NCBI RefSeq assembly: GCF_029193595.2
Contig: NZ_CP135052.1
Location: 3,348,001 to 3,412,000, forward strand
DNA length: 64,000 bases
Direction of reading: 5' to 3'
From: Providencia hangzhouensis
Lineage (GTDB): Bacteria; Pseudomonadota; Gammaproteobacteria; Enterobacterales; Enterobacteriaceae
Part shown: one piece after another, positions 39,553 to 48,556 of the stretch
Layout of the letters: every line of letters begins with the position of its first letter
How positions within the stretch are numbered: the stretch's first letter is position 1
Translations under genes and position numbers: made by a program
Notes under the pieces: generated by a model
Told to the model about the DNA's origin: nothing
What the model saw: only the letters and a program-made list of their open reading frames with translations
Databases searched by the model: none

Positions 39553-39764
39553 AGATAACCCCTCTCAGTAATTGAGAAAATATTTTATCGATGAAAAAAG
39601 CCCCTTGCTTATGCAAATTTGACAACCTTGTTTGAGATTTCGCCAATGTTATTAACAAATGCAACTTTTTTAACACAGAAAATTAAAGTATTCTTTGTAC
39701 TATACTTTTAACTTATTATTTATAATGACCTTTCACACTAGTCATAAAATAAAACTTTACTAAA

Positions 39765-40574
39765 TCAACCAATCGCATCTTTCTCTTTCTGATTTCCTCT
39801 ATGTTTTTTTAGGTATGTTTCTATTTGTTTTTCTACTTTATCATTACATTCTTTAACCCAAATACGATTATTAGGATCCTGTTGTTTACATTTATCACCC
39901 TCATTTGATATTTTGAGTAAATCAACATAGGTATCAAAATTCTTGAGGTAATATGCATCTTGCCCCTTTGGATTATCTCTTGCTACCATTTCTAAGTAGT
40001 ATTTTGCTTTATTAAAGTCCTGAGGGATCCCGCCGAGTCCATGTAAATAAATCGTCGAAAGATTTTTTCCTGCTACAAGTACCTTATTACCATAAAGGTG
40101 ATAAGCGCGTTTATAATATAAAATTGCTTCTGACATATTTTTTTTCGAGCCTTCATTACCATGCTGATGGTTTACCCCTGTAAATAACAGAGCTAACCCA
40201 TTATTAGAATTAATTTCTAATACTCTCTTCAAAAAGAAATTTGCCAGTGCACACTCTTCTTTTGCAGCTTTCACATTATGTAAATGCTTAAAATCGGTGC
40301 AACCAATTCTGAAAAAAGAAAATAAGGCATAATTATCATCTTCATTATTGTTTTTTAATGCCCGATGATATAACTCAACCACTTGTTGTTGGTTTTTGGG
40401 ATAAGGAACTCGCTTAGGTAGGTCTGGATCATAACGAAGTTCTGTTTCATTATATTCAATGGTATATAGACGATCCCTCACAGTTGGAATTAAAGGAGGA
40501 TTTATATTTCCCCCCCAAGTTGGAGTCCCGATCATGAACGCTCCTATAACGATAAACCATGAAATCAACCTCAC
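39765..40574 (-). CDS. Secreted Sel1/TPR-like repeat protein
   Basis: 269 residues with a signal peptide (MRLISWFIVIGAFMIGTPTW, cleavage near GG-N) and a helical-repeat region between about 60 and 215. Segments such as SEAILYYKRAYHLYGNK and YLHGLGGIPQDFNKAKYYLE have the A-x-Y-Y spacing of Sel1-like repeats. Likely a periplasmic protein-binding scaffold. The partner is unknown. It lies 156 bp after an orphan colicin-immunity gene in the same orientation and may share its transcript. Low-GC codon use suggests recent acquisition. Confidence 0.65.
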   Translation of the reverse strand: MRLISWFIVIGAFMIGTPTWGGNINPPLIPTVRDRLYTIEYNETELRYDPDLPKRVPYPKNQQQVVELYHRALKNNNEDDNYALFSFFRIGCTDFKHLHNVKAAKEECALANFFLKRVLEINSNNGLALLFTGVNHQHGNEGSKKNMSEAILYYKRAYHLYGNKVLVAGKNLSTIYLHGLGGIPQDFNKAKYYLEMVARDNPKGQDAYYLKNFDTYVDLLKISNEGDKCKQQDPNNRIWVKECNDKVEKQIETYLKKHRGNQKEKDAIG

Positions 40575-40730
40575 GAAATTTCTCCTAAATCATAAGCCGA
40601 GAGTGAAGTTATAAGTATTTCACTAATTCAGTAATATTACATATTTCTTATGTTTTTGTTTTAGATAAATATTAATTTGTATAAAACAAGTAAATTAAAT
40701 TATTTACTAATAATTTATAAATATAGATAA

Positions 40731-40985
40731 TTACCATTCATCTCGATAATCGAATGAAACTTGATAATCATATTTACTAAATTCAATGTTATGTTTTATA
40801 TGATTTTGAAGATTAGAAACCCAGTCAGAAACCATATCAAAACAACCATTATTAATAATATTTTCCTCAGGATTAATGGTTTCCTCTATAATGCTATCAT
40901 TATCGCCTAGATCTAGAGAATACTCTTCACCAACATATTCCTCTGTTTGTTTATCAAACCAAACCAAATGAATTTTTAATCCCAT
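40731..40985 (-). CDS. Cloacin DF13 / colicin E3-type immunity protein (orphan)
   Basis: 84 residues aligning end to end with colicin E3 immunity protein as I remember it: the start MGLK-x-x-L-x-WFDK, then GEEYS, NNGCFD near 47-52, and the C-terminal VSFDYRD-(x)-W. The family binds and blocks 16S-rRNA-cutting cytotoxic nuclease domains. Very acidic, as expected. AAGGAGAAAGAA precedes the ATG. No colicin or other nuclease gene lies nearby, so it is an orphan. It would protect against incoming E3-like bacteriocins or related toxin tips. Its promoter overlaps a Fur-like site. Confidence 0.88.
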   Translation of the reverse strand: MGLKIHLVWFDKQTEEYVGEEYSLDLGDNDSIIEETINPEENIINNGCFDMVSDWVSNLQNHIKHNIEFSKYDYQVSFDYRDEW

Positions 40986-41087
40986 TTCTTTCTCCTTATA
41001 GATACTTTTTTATAATTATTTTAGGCGCTTTAATTTTAATTATTCGCGTATTTTAGAAAAAACACCTCCCCACAAAGCTAACAATTA

Positions 41088-41116
41088 ATTATATTTTCTT
41101 TATAAACTAAACTCAA
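41088..41116 (-). promoter_or_regulatory. Sigma-70 promoter of the immunity gene
   Basis: On the minus strand TTGAGT (-35) and TATAAT (-10, consensus) are 17 bp apart. The predicted transcript begins about 95 nt before the immunity ATG. Confidence 0.7.
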
Positions 41117-41118
41117 TT

Positions 41119-41137
41119 GATAGTGATTATCATTATT
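41119..41137 (-). promoter_or_regulatory. Fur-like box beside the immunity-gene promoter
   Basis: GATAGTGATTATCATTATT matches 16 of 19 positions of the classic Fur box GATAATGATAATCATTATC. It ends 2 bp from the -35 hexamer, a position where bound Fur would hinder RNA polymerase. Confidence 0.6.
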
Positions 41138-41189
41138 TGTTATACCCTGTATGATTATCTTTTTCTTATTTAACCACCATAAAATAAAT

Positions 41190-41882
41190 ATCCTCCGGCA
41201 TAGCCGGAGGTTTTTAATATGCGCCTATAAGGCTTTGTTACCAGCCGCGCCCTAACAGGCGCATAACGGCCCTGACATTTGCATCTATGGATTACTTACG
41301 GCCCGTAAACGGGCTGCCCGGATAGGGGATCGACAATTGCTCTCCCAATTTATCCTGTTCTAACTGATGTTTTATATATTCTTGTATTCGTTTCGTATTC
41401 TTTCCTACCGTATCAACATAGTACCCTCTGCACCAAAACTCTCTATTTCGATATTTAAACTTTAAATCCCCAAATTGCTCATAAAGCATTAGGCTACTTT
41501 TTCCTTTTAAATACCCCATAAAGCTCGAAACACTCATCTTGGGTGGGATTTCTAGAAGCATGTGTATATGGTCAACACAACATTCTGCCTCCACTATCCT
41601 GACATTTTTCCACTCACACAATTTCCTTAAAATACTACCTATCGCCCTACGTTTTTCACCGTAGAAAACTTGCCTTCTATACTTTGGGGCAAAAACAATG
41701 TGATATTTACAATTCCATCGTGTATGCGCTAAGCTCTTTTCGTCCCCATTGGGACCCCCTTTTGATTTTTTGTTTGACTCTTGCAGTTGCCAGACCGCAA
41801 GGTGTTTTAACAAATCAAAAGGGGTTTTAATATCTTATTCAAAGCTGAAAGCTTTACGGAACCCCCAGCCTAGCTGGGGGTT
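41190..41882 (-). mobile_element. IS200-type insertion sequence
   Basis: A single IS200/IS605-family transposase gene lies between two end hairpins: CCTCCGGC/GCCGGAGG at 41192-41210 and CCCCCAGC/GCTGGGGG at 41862-41880. IS200-type elements lack terminal inverted repeats and move as single strands using such hairpins, so the ends given are approximate. It sits between the immunity gene and nagE, downstream of both. Confidence 0.75.
41292..41813 (-). CDS. tnpA: IS200/IS605 family transposase TnpA
   Basis: Y1-HUH single-strand transposase. The HUH pair (DHIHMLLEIPP) and the catalytic Tyr (RIQEYIKHQLEQDK) are present, and the sequence from GDEKSLAHTRWNCKYHIVF to the end PYPGSPFTGRK follows IS200 TnpA closely. 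Anomaly: the usual start, an ATG just before GGGGAC, is out of frame here (the in-frame codon is AAT). The frame stays open upstream to a TTG, giving the 173 codons listed, 20 more than usual. The element may be unable to start normally, or it uses an alternative start. Confidence 0.8.
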   Translation of the reverse strand: MLKHLAVWQLQESNKKSKGGPNGDEKSLAHTRWNCKYHIVFAPKYRRQVFYGEKRRAIGSILRKLCEWKNVRIVEAECCVDHIHMLLEIPPKMSVSSFMGYLKGKSSLMLYEQFGDLKFKYRNREFWCRGYYVDTVGKNTKRIQEYIKHQLEQDKLGEQLSIPYPGSPFTGRK

Positions 41883-41892
41883 TTCTATGCAC

Positions 41893-41917
41893 AACAAAAG
41901 GGTGGCCTAAGCCACCC
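41893..41917 (-). terminator. nagE terminator
   Basis: GGGTGGC and GCCACCC pair perfectly around a 4 nt loop, followed on the minus strand by TTTTGTTG, about 29 nt past the nagE stop. Confidence 0.8.
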
Positions 41918-41945
41918 TCTTACTAACTTATAATATTAAACTGAA

Positions 41946-43973
41946 CTATTTCAGAACATTATAAATAACCGTTTCGCCTGCTTTTACTTCACCGTCAACT
42001 AAAATCTCGACGCCAGCAAAATCATCGATATTACTAATGATGACAGGGCTAATCATTGATTTGGCATTAGCTTCAAGGAACGCGAGGTCGAGGTTCAGAA
42101 TTGGTGTTCCAGCAGTCACTTCCGCACCTTCTTCCACTAAACGTGCACAACCTTCACCTTTCAGTGCAACAGTATCAATACCCATATGAACTATGAGCTC
42201 AACACCGTTTTCTGTTTCAAGGCAGAATGCGTGGTTAGTTTCGAAAATTTTCACCACCGTACCTGATGCCGGCGCTAGCACTTCGCTGCTTGTTGGTTTG
42301 ATGGCAATACCATCGCCCACAATGCGGCTAGAAAACGCTTCATCTGGCACATCGTCAAGGGAGAACACTTGACCACTGACTGGCGCAACCAGAGATAAAA
42401 TCACATTACCTTTTGTTTTCGCAGGCTCTGCGGCTTTTTTCTCTTCTGGTGCAGCTACCGGAGCAGCTCCTGCGATAGGGCCTTTTGCAATCACTTCAGT
42501 CATCGCTTTTGCCACCAATTCAGCACGTGTACCGACAATCACTTGCACATTTTGTTTGCTTAAGCGGATAACACCTGAAGCGCCTAAACGTTTTGTCATG
42601 GCGTCATTAACAATCGCTGAATCTTTAACGCCTAAACGTAAACGTGTAATACAGGCATCAATACTGACGATGTTGTCACTACCACCAACCGCTGCAACAT
42701 ATTGGCGAGCTTCTTTTTGAATATCGCTGTCACTGTTATCGGCAGGACTAATGCTTTCGTCATAACCATCAATCGTTTCATCACCTGCGCTCTCTTCACG
42801 GCCTGGTGTTAACAGGTTGAATTTACGGATCATGAAACGGAAAATGACATAATAAATGCAGAAGAAGACTAAACCTTGGACAATCAACATATACCACTGA
42901 ACGGCTAATGGGTTACGTGACTGCAATAGCATATCGACTAAACCTGCGCTGAAGCCGAATCCGGAGATCCACTCCATCGTCGCTGCAATATAAACAGAGA
43001 TACCCGTTAATAATGCGTGGATTACGTACAGAATTGGTGCCACGAACATGAAAGAGAATTCGAGTGGTTCAGTGATACCTGTAAAGAATGCCGCAAACGC
43101 ACCGGCAATCATAATACCAGCAACTTTCGCTTTATTTTCTGGACGTGCGCAGTGGTAAATCGCTAATGCCGCGCCCGGCAGACCAAACATCATAATTGGG
43201 AAGAAACCAGCTTGGTAGCGACCTGTAATACCTACCGTTGCCAGACCTGCATCAATTGACTTAGCGCCGCCTAAGAAGTTTGGAATATCATTGATTCCTG
43301 CAACGTCAAACCAGAACACCGAATTGAGTGCGTGATGCAGACCGACAGGAATTAATAAACGGTTGAAGAAGGCGTAAATACCCGCACCCACAGAACCTAA
43401 GTCTTTAATGCTTTCACCGAAAGAGACTAAACCGTTGTAAACCACCGGCCAGACATACATCAGTATGAAGGCTAAGATGATCATTAAGAACGAGGTCAAA
43501 ATCGGTACGAGACGACGGCCGCTAAAGAAAGACAACGCTTTGGGTAGCTCTACGCCACTATAACGGTTGTACAATTCAGCTGATAGAACCCCAACTAAGA
43601 TACCCACGAACTGGTTATTAATTTTACCGAATGCCGCAGGAACGCTTTCCAGCGGAACATTCATGATCATGGAATAAGATGCAGGCGAACACAGTGTTGT
43701 CACCACTAAAAAGCCGACAAAACCGGTCAGTGCAGCCGCACCGTCCTTATCTTTTGACATCCCATAAGCAACACCAATAGCAAATAGCACGGACATATTA
43801 TCGATAATAGCCGCACCCGATTTAATCAGTAACGCCGCGATTGCACTATTGGCTCCCCAACCATCTGGGTCAATCCAATAGCCAATCCCCATCAGGATTG
43901 CTGCGGCTGGTAGTACAGCAACTGGCACCATAAGTGCCCTACCAATCCGCTGTAAGTAGCTAAGAATATTCAC
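41946..43973 (-). CDS. nagE: PTS N-acetylglucosamine-specific EIICBA permease
   Basis: Imports and phosphorylates N-acetylglucosamine to GlcNAc-6-P. 675 residues. Membrane EIIC spans about 1-375 (FFTGITEPLEFSFMFVAP). EIIB has its phospho-Cys in DACITRLRLGV near residue 440. EIIA has HMGIDTVALKG at the C-terminus. The linker between EIIB and EIIA is Ala/Pro-rich. It is divergent from nagBAC across a 417 bp regulatory region, as in E. coli. Confidence 0.98.
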   Translation of the reverse strand: MNILSYLQRIGRALMVPVAVLPAAAILMGIGYWIDPDGWGANSAIAALLIKSGAAIIDNMSVLFAIGVAYGMSKDKDGAAALTGFVGFLVVTTLCSPASYSMIMNVPLESVPAAFGKINNQFVGILVGVLSAELYNRYSGVELPKALSFFSGRRLVPILTSFLMIILAFILMYVWPVVYNGLVSFGESIKDLGSVGAGIYAFFNRLLIPVGLHHALNSVFWFDVAGINDIPNFLGGAKSIDAGLATVGITGRYQAGFFPIMMFGLPGAALAIYHCARPENKAKVAGIMIAGAFAAFFTGITEPLEFSFMFVAPILYVIHALLTGISVYIAATMEWISGFGFSAGLVDMLLQSRNPLAVQWYMLIVQGLVFFCIYYVIFRFMIRKFNLLTPGREESAGDETIDGYDESISPADNSDSDIQKEARQYVAAVGGSDNIVSIDACITRLRLGVKDSAIVNDAMTKRLGASGVIRLSKQNVQVIVGTRAELVAKAMTEVIAKGPIAGAAPVAAPEEKKAAEPAKTKGNVILSLVAPVSGQVFSLDDVPDEAFSSRIVGDGIAIKPTSSEVLAPASGTVVKIFETNHAFCLETENGVELIVHMGIDTVALKGEGCARLVEEGAEVTAGTPILNLDLAFLEANAKSMISPVIISNIDDFAGVEILVDGEVKAGETVIYNVLK

Positions 43974-44082
43974 AAACTCCCCCTTTATCGCCCTATTTTT
44001 GCCCCATTTACGGGATCTTATTGTTCACACACCTAAATCATAATTTAGGTTATTGAGAGTATCAATTTTATAGTCTAAATTA

Positions 44083-44106
44083 ATTGTTTCGCGATGCAAA
44101 ATAAAT
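44083..44106. promoter_or_regulatory. Candidate NagC operator
   Basis: ATTGTTTCGC-GATG-CAAAATAAAT is an imperfect palindrome with TTTC/G outer arms and a GC core, resembling NagC/Mlc-type operators. Located on the nagE side of the divergent region. Motif-based only. Confidence 0.45.
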
Positions 44107-44116
44107 AGGTTCGATT

Positions 44117-44132
44117 TGTGATAAATGTCAAC
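44117..44132. promoter_or_regulatory. CRP-like site
   Basis: TGTGATAAATGTCAAC compares with TGTGA-N6-TCACA: the first half is perfect and the second matches three of five. It lies in the divergent nag region, where cAMP-CRP activation is known in E. coli. Confidence 0.5.
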
Positions 44133-44390
44133 GAAAGAGTTACCGATATGACTAAATTACTAGCTATTATCGAAAACTTATTTTATGATTAAAAATAACT
44201 TATTTATGTTATTAACCTGTATATTCTCAGCGCGTTTAAAATGCAGGTGTAGCCGTTAAAACGGCACTGTGTACCAACACCAGCGCGTAATAAATTTGTA
44301 GTATAACGAGTATTCCTATATCTAATGAATAACATCAGGGATACATATATACATGAAAGATTTCACAGACTTATTAGAGGTAATTGAGAC

Positions 44391-45194
44391 ATGAGGCTAA
44401 TTCCACTTAACAATGCGCATGATGTCGGCATTTGGTCCGCACAGTATATTGCTGACAAAATTAACGCATTCAACCCAACTGCTGATCGCCCTTTCGTTCT
44501 TGGGTTACCAACAGGCGGCACTCCTCTTGCCACTTATAAGGCATTGATTGCTTTATATAACGCAGGAAAAGTCAGTTTTAAGCATGTGGTAACATTTAAT
44601 ATGGATGAGTATATTGGTATTCCCGCTAATCATCCTCAAAGCTATCACACATTTATGCATGATAATTTCTTTAACCACATCGACATTCAAGCGCAAAATA
44701 TCAATTTACTGAATGGTAATGCCCCTGATGTTGATGCGGAATGCCAACGTTATGAAGATAAAATTAAATCTTACGGCAAAATTAATTTATTTATGGGCGG
44801 CGTAGGTAACGACGGTCACATTGCTTTTAATGAACCCGGTTCTTCATTGAACTCTCGTACCCGCATTAAGACATTAACACCAGAAACGCGCCAAGCTAAC
44901 TCACGTTTCTTTGATAATGATATCAATCAAGTACCAAAATTCGCTTTAACTGTGGGTGTAGCCACATTAATGGATGCTGAAGAGTTAATGGTACTCGCTA
45001 CGGGTGCGAATAAAGCGAACGCAGTTCATGCAGCAGTTGAAGGTTCAATTAACCATATGTGGACAGTGAGCTGCGTGCAAATGCACCCAAAAGCACTGGT
45101 CGTTTGTGATGAACCAGCAACACTCGAATTAAAAGTTAAAACGCTTAAATATTTCAAACAGCTAGAATCTGAAATTATTGAAAAGTTTAACTAA
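44391..45194 (+). CDS. nagB: Glucosamine-6-phosphate deaminase
   Basis: Converts glucosamine-6-phosphate to fructose-6-phosphate and ammonia. 267 residues. The catalytic residues are seen in NMDEYIGI (Asp72) and [16 protein letters not shown] (Asp141, His143, Glu148). It heads the nagBAC operon and is expected to be induced by GlcNAc-6-P through NagC. Cytoplasmic hexamer in the family. Confidence 0.98.
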   Translation: MRLIPLNNAHDVGIWSAQYIADKINAFNPTADRPFVLGLPTGGTPLATYKALIALYNAGKVSFKHVVTFNMDEYIGIPANHPQSYHTFMHDNFFNHIDIQAQNINLLNGNAPDVDAECQRYEDKIKSYGKINLFMGGVGNDGHIAFNEPGSSLNSRTRIKTLTPETRQANSRFFDNDINQVPKFALTVGVATLMDAEELMVLATGANKANAVHAAVEGSINHMWTVSCVQMHPKALVVCDEPATLELKVKTLKYFKQLESEIIEKFN

Positions 45195-45210
45195 GATTAT
45201 GTTTATCAAT

Positions 45211-45237
45211 CACCCGGTCAGCGAAGGCTGATCGGTG
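45211..45237 (+). other. REP-like hairpin between nagB and nagA
   Basis: CACCCGGTCAGC and GCTGATCGGTG pair with one bulge around GAAG in the 75 bp gap. Probably stabilises the nagB segment of the transcript. No T-run. Confidence 0.5.
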
Positions 45238-45269
45238 ACCCACCTTCCAGAGGTCAGGAGTTTTAAGCC

Positions 45270-46433
45270 ATGTATGCATTAACAAATTGCATTATTTATA
45301 CAGGTCATGAAAGACTGGATAACCATGCGGTCGTCATTGATGGTGAAATCATCAAAGATGTTTGTCCTGTCTCTGAATTACCTTCCCATATTCCACAGCA
45401 TGACCTACAAGGTGCAATCTTATCCGCTGGGTTTATTGACCTGCAAGTCAACGGCTGTGGTGGTGTCCAATTCAATGATAATAAAGAAAATGTCACATTG
45501 AAGAATTTGGATATCATGCAAAAAGCCAATGAGCGTACAGGGTGTACCAGTTACCTGCCAACGCTGATTACTTGCTCTGACGAATTAATGAAGCATGGTA
45601 TTGAGGTCATGACAGAGTACTTAAAAGACCACAAGAACCAAGCTCTAGGACTTCATTTAGAAGGCCCATATATTAATGTTATCAAAAAAGGTACGCATAA
45701 CCCTGAATTTATCCGCCAACCATCCGCTCAGATGATTGATTATTTAGCCGCTCATGCAGACGCTATCACTAAAATTACTTTAGCGCCTGAAATGGTAGAA
45801 CTTGATTACATTCACCAATTGAAAGATTCCGGCATTGTTATTTCTGCTGGACATTCAAATGCGACGTATGAAGAAGCCAAACTGGGTTTTAAAGCCGGAA
45901 TTCGCTTTTCAACGCACCTTTTTAACGCCATGCCATATATTTCAGGCCGTGGCCCAGGTTTAGTTGGCGCTATTTATGACACTCCTGAAGTATATGCGGG
46001 AATTATCGCTGATGGCTTGCATGTCCAGTGGGCAAACATTCGTAATAGCAAACACTTAAAAGGTGATAAATTAATTTTAGTGACTGATGCCACAGCGCCC
46101 GCAGGAATAGATCCTCAAACTGGTGAAATGGATCATTTTATCTTCGCAGGTAAAACCATATACTACCGCGATGGATTATGTGTAGATGAAAATGGCACAC
46201 TCAGCGGCTCATCACTCACAATGATAGAAGCAGTGAGAAACAGTGTAGAGTACGTGGGTATCCCATTAGATGAAACACTGAGAATGGCAACGCTCTACCC
46301 CGCAAGAGCCATCGGAGTTGATGAGACCTTAGGGTCTATTGCTCCGGGTAAAATTGCGAATTTAACCGCGTTTAACCACGACTTCGACGTCCTTGCAACC
46401 TATGTTAACGGAGCCGAAGTCTACAAAAAATGA
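45270..46433 (+). CDS. nagA: N-acetylglucosamine-6-phosphate deacetylase
   Basis: Removes acetate from GlcNAc-6-P to feed NagB. 387 residues of the amidohydrolase fold. Metal and active-site segments are [10 protein letters not shown] (Glu), [12 protein letters not shown] (His), [10 protein letters not shown] (His) and [10 protein letters not shown] (Asp). GTCAGGAG lies upstream of the ATG. The product also removes the NagC inducer. The gene order nagB-nagA-nagC matches E. coli; nagD is absent after nagC. Confidence 0.98.
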   Translation: MYALTNCIIYTGHERLDNHAVVIDGEIIKDVCPVSELPSHIPQHDLQGAILSAGFIDLQVNGCGGVQFNDNKENVTLKNLDIMQKANERTGCTSYLPTLITCSDELMKHGIEVMTEYLKDHKNQALGLHLEGPYINVIKKGTHNPEFIRQPSAQMIDYLAAHADAITKITLAPEMVELDYIHQLKDSGIVISAGHSNATYEEAKLGFKAGIRFSTHLFNAMPYISGRGPGLVGAIYDTPEVYAGIIADGLHVQWANIRNSKHLKGDKLILVTDATAPAGIDPQTGEMDHFIFAGKTIYYRDGLCVDENGTLSGSSLTMIEAVRNSVEYVGIPLDETLRMATLYPARAIGVDETLGSIAPGKIANLTAFNHDFDVLATYVNGAEVYKK

Positions 46434-46444
46434 GTAACTAGCTA

Positions 46445-47668
46445 ATGAATCAAAGCCACTCGCTGAAGCAAATTGGTAATATTGATCTCGTCAAACAACT
46501 AAATAGCGCTGTCGTCTATAGTTTAATTGACCAACATGGCCCGATATCAAGAATTCAAATCGCGGAGCAAAGCCAACTTGCCCCAGCCAGTGTGACTAAA
46601 ATCACTCGCCAGTTACTCGAACGTGGTTTAATTAAAGAAGTTGACCAACAGGCCTCCACTGGGGGCCGTCGTGCTATATCTATTGTTTCTGAGCACAAAA
46701 ATTTTCATACGATTGGCGTCCGCTTAGGCCGCTATGATGCCACCATCGCCTTATACGACTTAGGTGGCAAAATGATCGTCGATGCTCATTACCCTATCAC
46801 AGAGCCTTCTCAGCAAGCCGTAGAACAAAAACTGATTGCTGCCCTTGAAGACTTTATCGAACACAATCAGAAACGCTTAAAAGAGTTGATCGCGATTTCT
46901 ATTATTCTCCCTGGGTTAGTTAACCCAAACAGTGGTATTGTTTACTACATGCCGCATATCAAGGTCGATAATTGGCATCTCATCGACAACTTGCAAGCAC
47001 ACTTTAAAATTACCTGTTACGCAGGGCACGATATTCGCAGCCTAGCCCTCGCTGAGAGCTATTTTGGTGCAACTCGTGATTGCGAAGACTCACTGCTCGT
47101 TCGTATCCACAGAGGCGCAGGGGCAGGCTTAGTCATCAATAAAGAGATATTGCTCAACCACCGAGGTAACCTCGGAGAAATCGGCCATATCCAAGTTGAC
47201 CCCCTTGGCGAACTTTGCCACTGTGGTAATTTTGGTTGTTTAGAAACCATTGCCTCAAACCAAGCGATTGAAGCCCGCGTAAAACAGCGTTTAGAACAAG
47301 GCTATTCAAGTTCCCTTACATTGGAAATTTGTACGATTTCCCATATTTGCCAAGCCGCTAATAAGGGAGACCCACTTGCTACGGAAGTTATCCAACACGT
47401 TGGTCGGCAAATCGGTAAAGCGATTGCAATCTCTATAAACTTATTTAACCCTGAAAAAGTCGTTATTGCAGGGGATATCACGGAAGCAGAACAAATTCTG
47501 ATACCCGCGATTCAAAGCTGTATTGACACACAAGCCTTAAAAGGATTTAGGGACAATCTCCCCATTGTTACATCGCAGTTGGTTCATAATTCGGCAATAG
47601 GCGCTTTCGCACTCACTAAACGTGCGATGCTTAATGGTGAATTATTACAAAAATTGTTTGAAAGCTAA
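46445..47668 (+). CDS. nagC: ROK-family transcriptional regulator NagC
   Basis: Represses nag genes and responds to GlcNAc-6-P. 407 residues. N-terminal winged helix (ISRIQIAEQSQLAPASVTKI) and ROK domain with the zinc motif GHIQVDPLG then CHCGNFGCLETI. It lies 11 nt after nagA. In relatives NagC also controls other amino-sugar genes, so it acts beyond this operon. Confidence 0.97.
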   Translation: MNQSHSLKQIGNIDLVKQLNSAVVYSLIDQHGPISRIQIAEQSQLAPASVTKITRQLLERGLIKEVDQQASTGGRRAISIVSEHKNFHTIGVRLGRYDATIALYDLGGKMIVDAHYPITEPSQQAVEQKLIAALEDFIEHNQKRLKELIAISIILPGLVNPNSGIVYYMPHIKVDNWHLIDNLQAHFKITCYAGHDIRSLALAESYFGATRDCEDSLLVRIHRGAGAGLVINKEILLNHRGNLGEIGHIQVDPLGELCHCGNFGCLETIASNQAIEARVKQRLEQGYSSSLTLEICTISHICQAANKGDPLATEVIQHVGRQIGKAIAISINLFNPEKVVIAGDITEAEQILIPAIQSCIDTQALKGFRDNLPIVTSQLVHNSAIGAFALTKRAMLNGELLQKLFES

Positions 47669-47690
47669 TTTTTGGAGTTATTTTCTTTAA

Positions 47691-47716
47691 AGCAGGTTGA
47701 GATACCTGCTTTTTTA
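47691..47716 (+). terminator. nagBAC terminator
   Basis: AGCAGGT and ACCTGCT form a perfect 7 bp stem around a 6 nt loop, followed by six T. Confidence 0.9.
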
Positions 47717-47970
47717 TTAGCTATAAACTGAATTCTTCGTTTCATGAGTCATTTTTAAAACACTTCACACTCTTTCAGCTATCCTCCTCTTACAAATTCT
47801 TGGACTCTTTCGATGTTTTATTTCGCTTCATCACCAAATTACATTTATCTAGCAGGTAAGACAAAAGTGATTTTTTTCAAATATGGGCTTGTTTTTTGCT
47901 GGCTTTATCGACAAAATGATTATTCATCAAACAAACAGACACATTTTCTGAAAAATAGTGCAAAAAGCTG
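47717..47970. other. nagC-tRNA spacer
   Basis: AT-rich spacer with no gene seen. Part of it will be the upstream activating DNA of the tRNA promoter. Confidence 0.5.
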
Positions 47971-48008
47971 TTGACTGTCGTGTCTGTAATTAGCATAATG
48001 CGCCCCGC
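47971..48008 (+). promoter_or_regulatory. Promoter of the tRNA operon with stringent discriminator
   Basis: TTGACT and CATAAT are separated by 17 bp, followed by a GC-rich discriminator (GCGCCCCGC), the signature of growth-rate- and ppGpp-controlled stable-RNA promoters. The first tRNA begins about 30 nt after the expected start point. Confidence 0.8.
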
Positions 48009-48038
48009 AACGCCGACGAAGGTTATGCAAAAAAAGAT

Positions 48039-48115
48039 GGCTATGTAGCTCAGCTGGTTAGAGCACAACACTCATAATGTTGGGGTCACAGGTTCGAATC
48101 CCGTCATAGCCACCA
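48039..48115 (+). tRNA. metT: tRNA-Met (CAT), elongator
   Basis: 77 nt including encoded CCA. The cloverleaf is complete (acceptor GGCTATG/CATAGCC, anticodon loop CTCATAA, T loop TTCGAAT). Elongator type by homology with E. coli metT, which opens the same tRNA operon. Confidence 0.97.
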
Positions 48116-48122
48116 TTATTTT

Positions 48123-48207
48123 GCGGGAGTGGCGAAATTGGTAGACGCACCAGATTTAGGTTCTGGCGCCGCAAGGTGTGCAAGTTCAAGTCTTGTCTCC
48201 CGCACCA
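48123..48207 (+). tRNA. leuW: tRNA-Leu (TAG)
   Basis: 85 nt with the long variable arm of a class II tRNA and encoded CCA. Acceptor GCGGGAG/CTCCCGC. Anticodon TAG in ATTTAGGT. Same place as E. coli leuW. Confidence 0.97.
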
Positions 48208-48238
48208 TTTTCCTTCTCGGTAGCATTGAATTTAAGAT

Positions 48239-48313
48239 TGGGGTATCGCCAAGCGGTAAGGCACCAGGTTTTGATCCTGGCATTCCCAGGTTCGAATCCT
48301 GGTACCCCAGCCA
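48239..48313 (+). tRNA. tRNA-Gln (TTG), first copy
   Basis: 75 nt with encoded CCA. Acceptor TGGGGTA/TACCCCA with the weak first pair typical of tRNA-Gln. Anticodon TTG in TTTTGAT. Confidence 0.97.
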
Positions 48314-48344
48314 TCTTAAAACAATCAATAGTAGAATTCCCGGA

Positions 48345-48419
48345 TGGGGTATCGCCAAGCGGTAAGGCACCAGGTTTTGATCCTGGCATTCCCAGGTTCG
48401 AATCCTGGTACCCCAGCCA
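48345..48419 (+). tRNA. tRNA-Gln (TTG), second copy
   Basis: Identical over its 75 nt to the first copy as far as read by eye, separated from it by 31 nt. Confidence 0.97.
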
Positions 48420-48469
48420 TCTACTATCCTACCTATAGTTGCACAATTCATTTTAAAGAAATCATATAT

Positions 48470-48546
48470 GGCTATGTAGCTCAGTTGGTTAGAGCACAAC
48501 ACTCATAATGTTGGGGTCACAGGTTCGAATCCCGTCGTAGCTACCA
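48470..48546 (+). tRNA. metU: tRNA-Met (CAT), elongator, second copy
   Basis: 77 nt, nearly the same as the first Met tRNA. The acceptor 3' arm is CGTAGCT, which leaves two G-U pairs in the stem (first and sixth pair), unlike the fully paired first copy. Confidence 0.96.
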
Positions 48547-48556
48547 TTTCTTTTGT

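Larger units (their letters stand above)
43974..44390. other. Divergent nagE-nagB control region
   Basis: 417 bp without ORFs. It carries one good NagC-operator candidate and one CRP-like site. In E. coli two NagC sites loop this region; the second site on the nagB side was not identified with confidence. Confidence 0.55.

Noticed and set aside
48116..48502. ORFs across the tRNA cluster on both strands (for example 128 codons minus)
   Set aside because: They are translations of tRNA genes, which fold as full cloverleaves.
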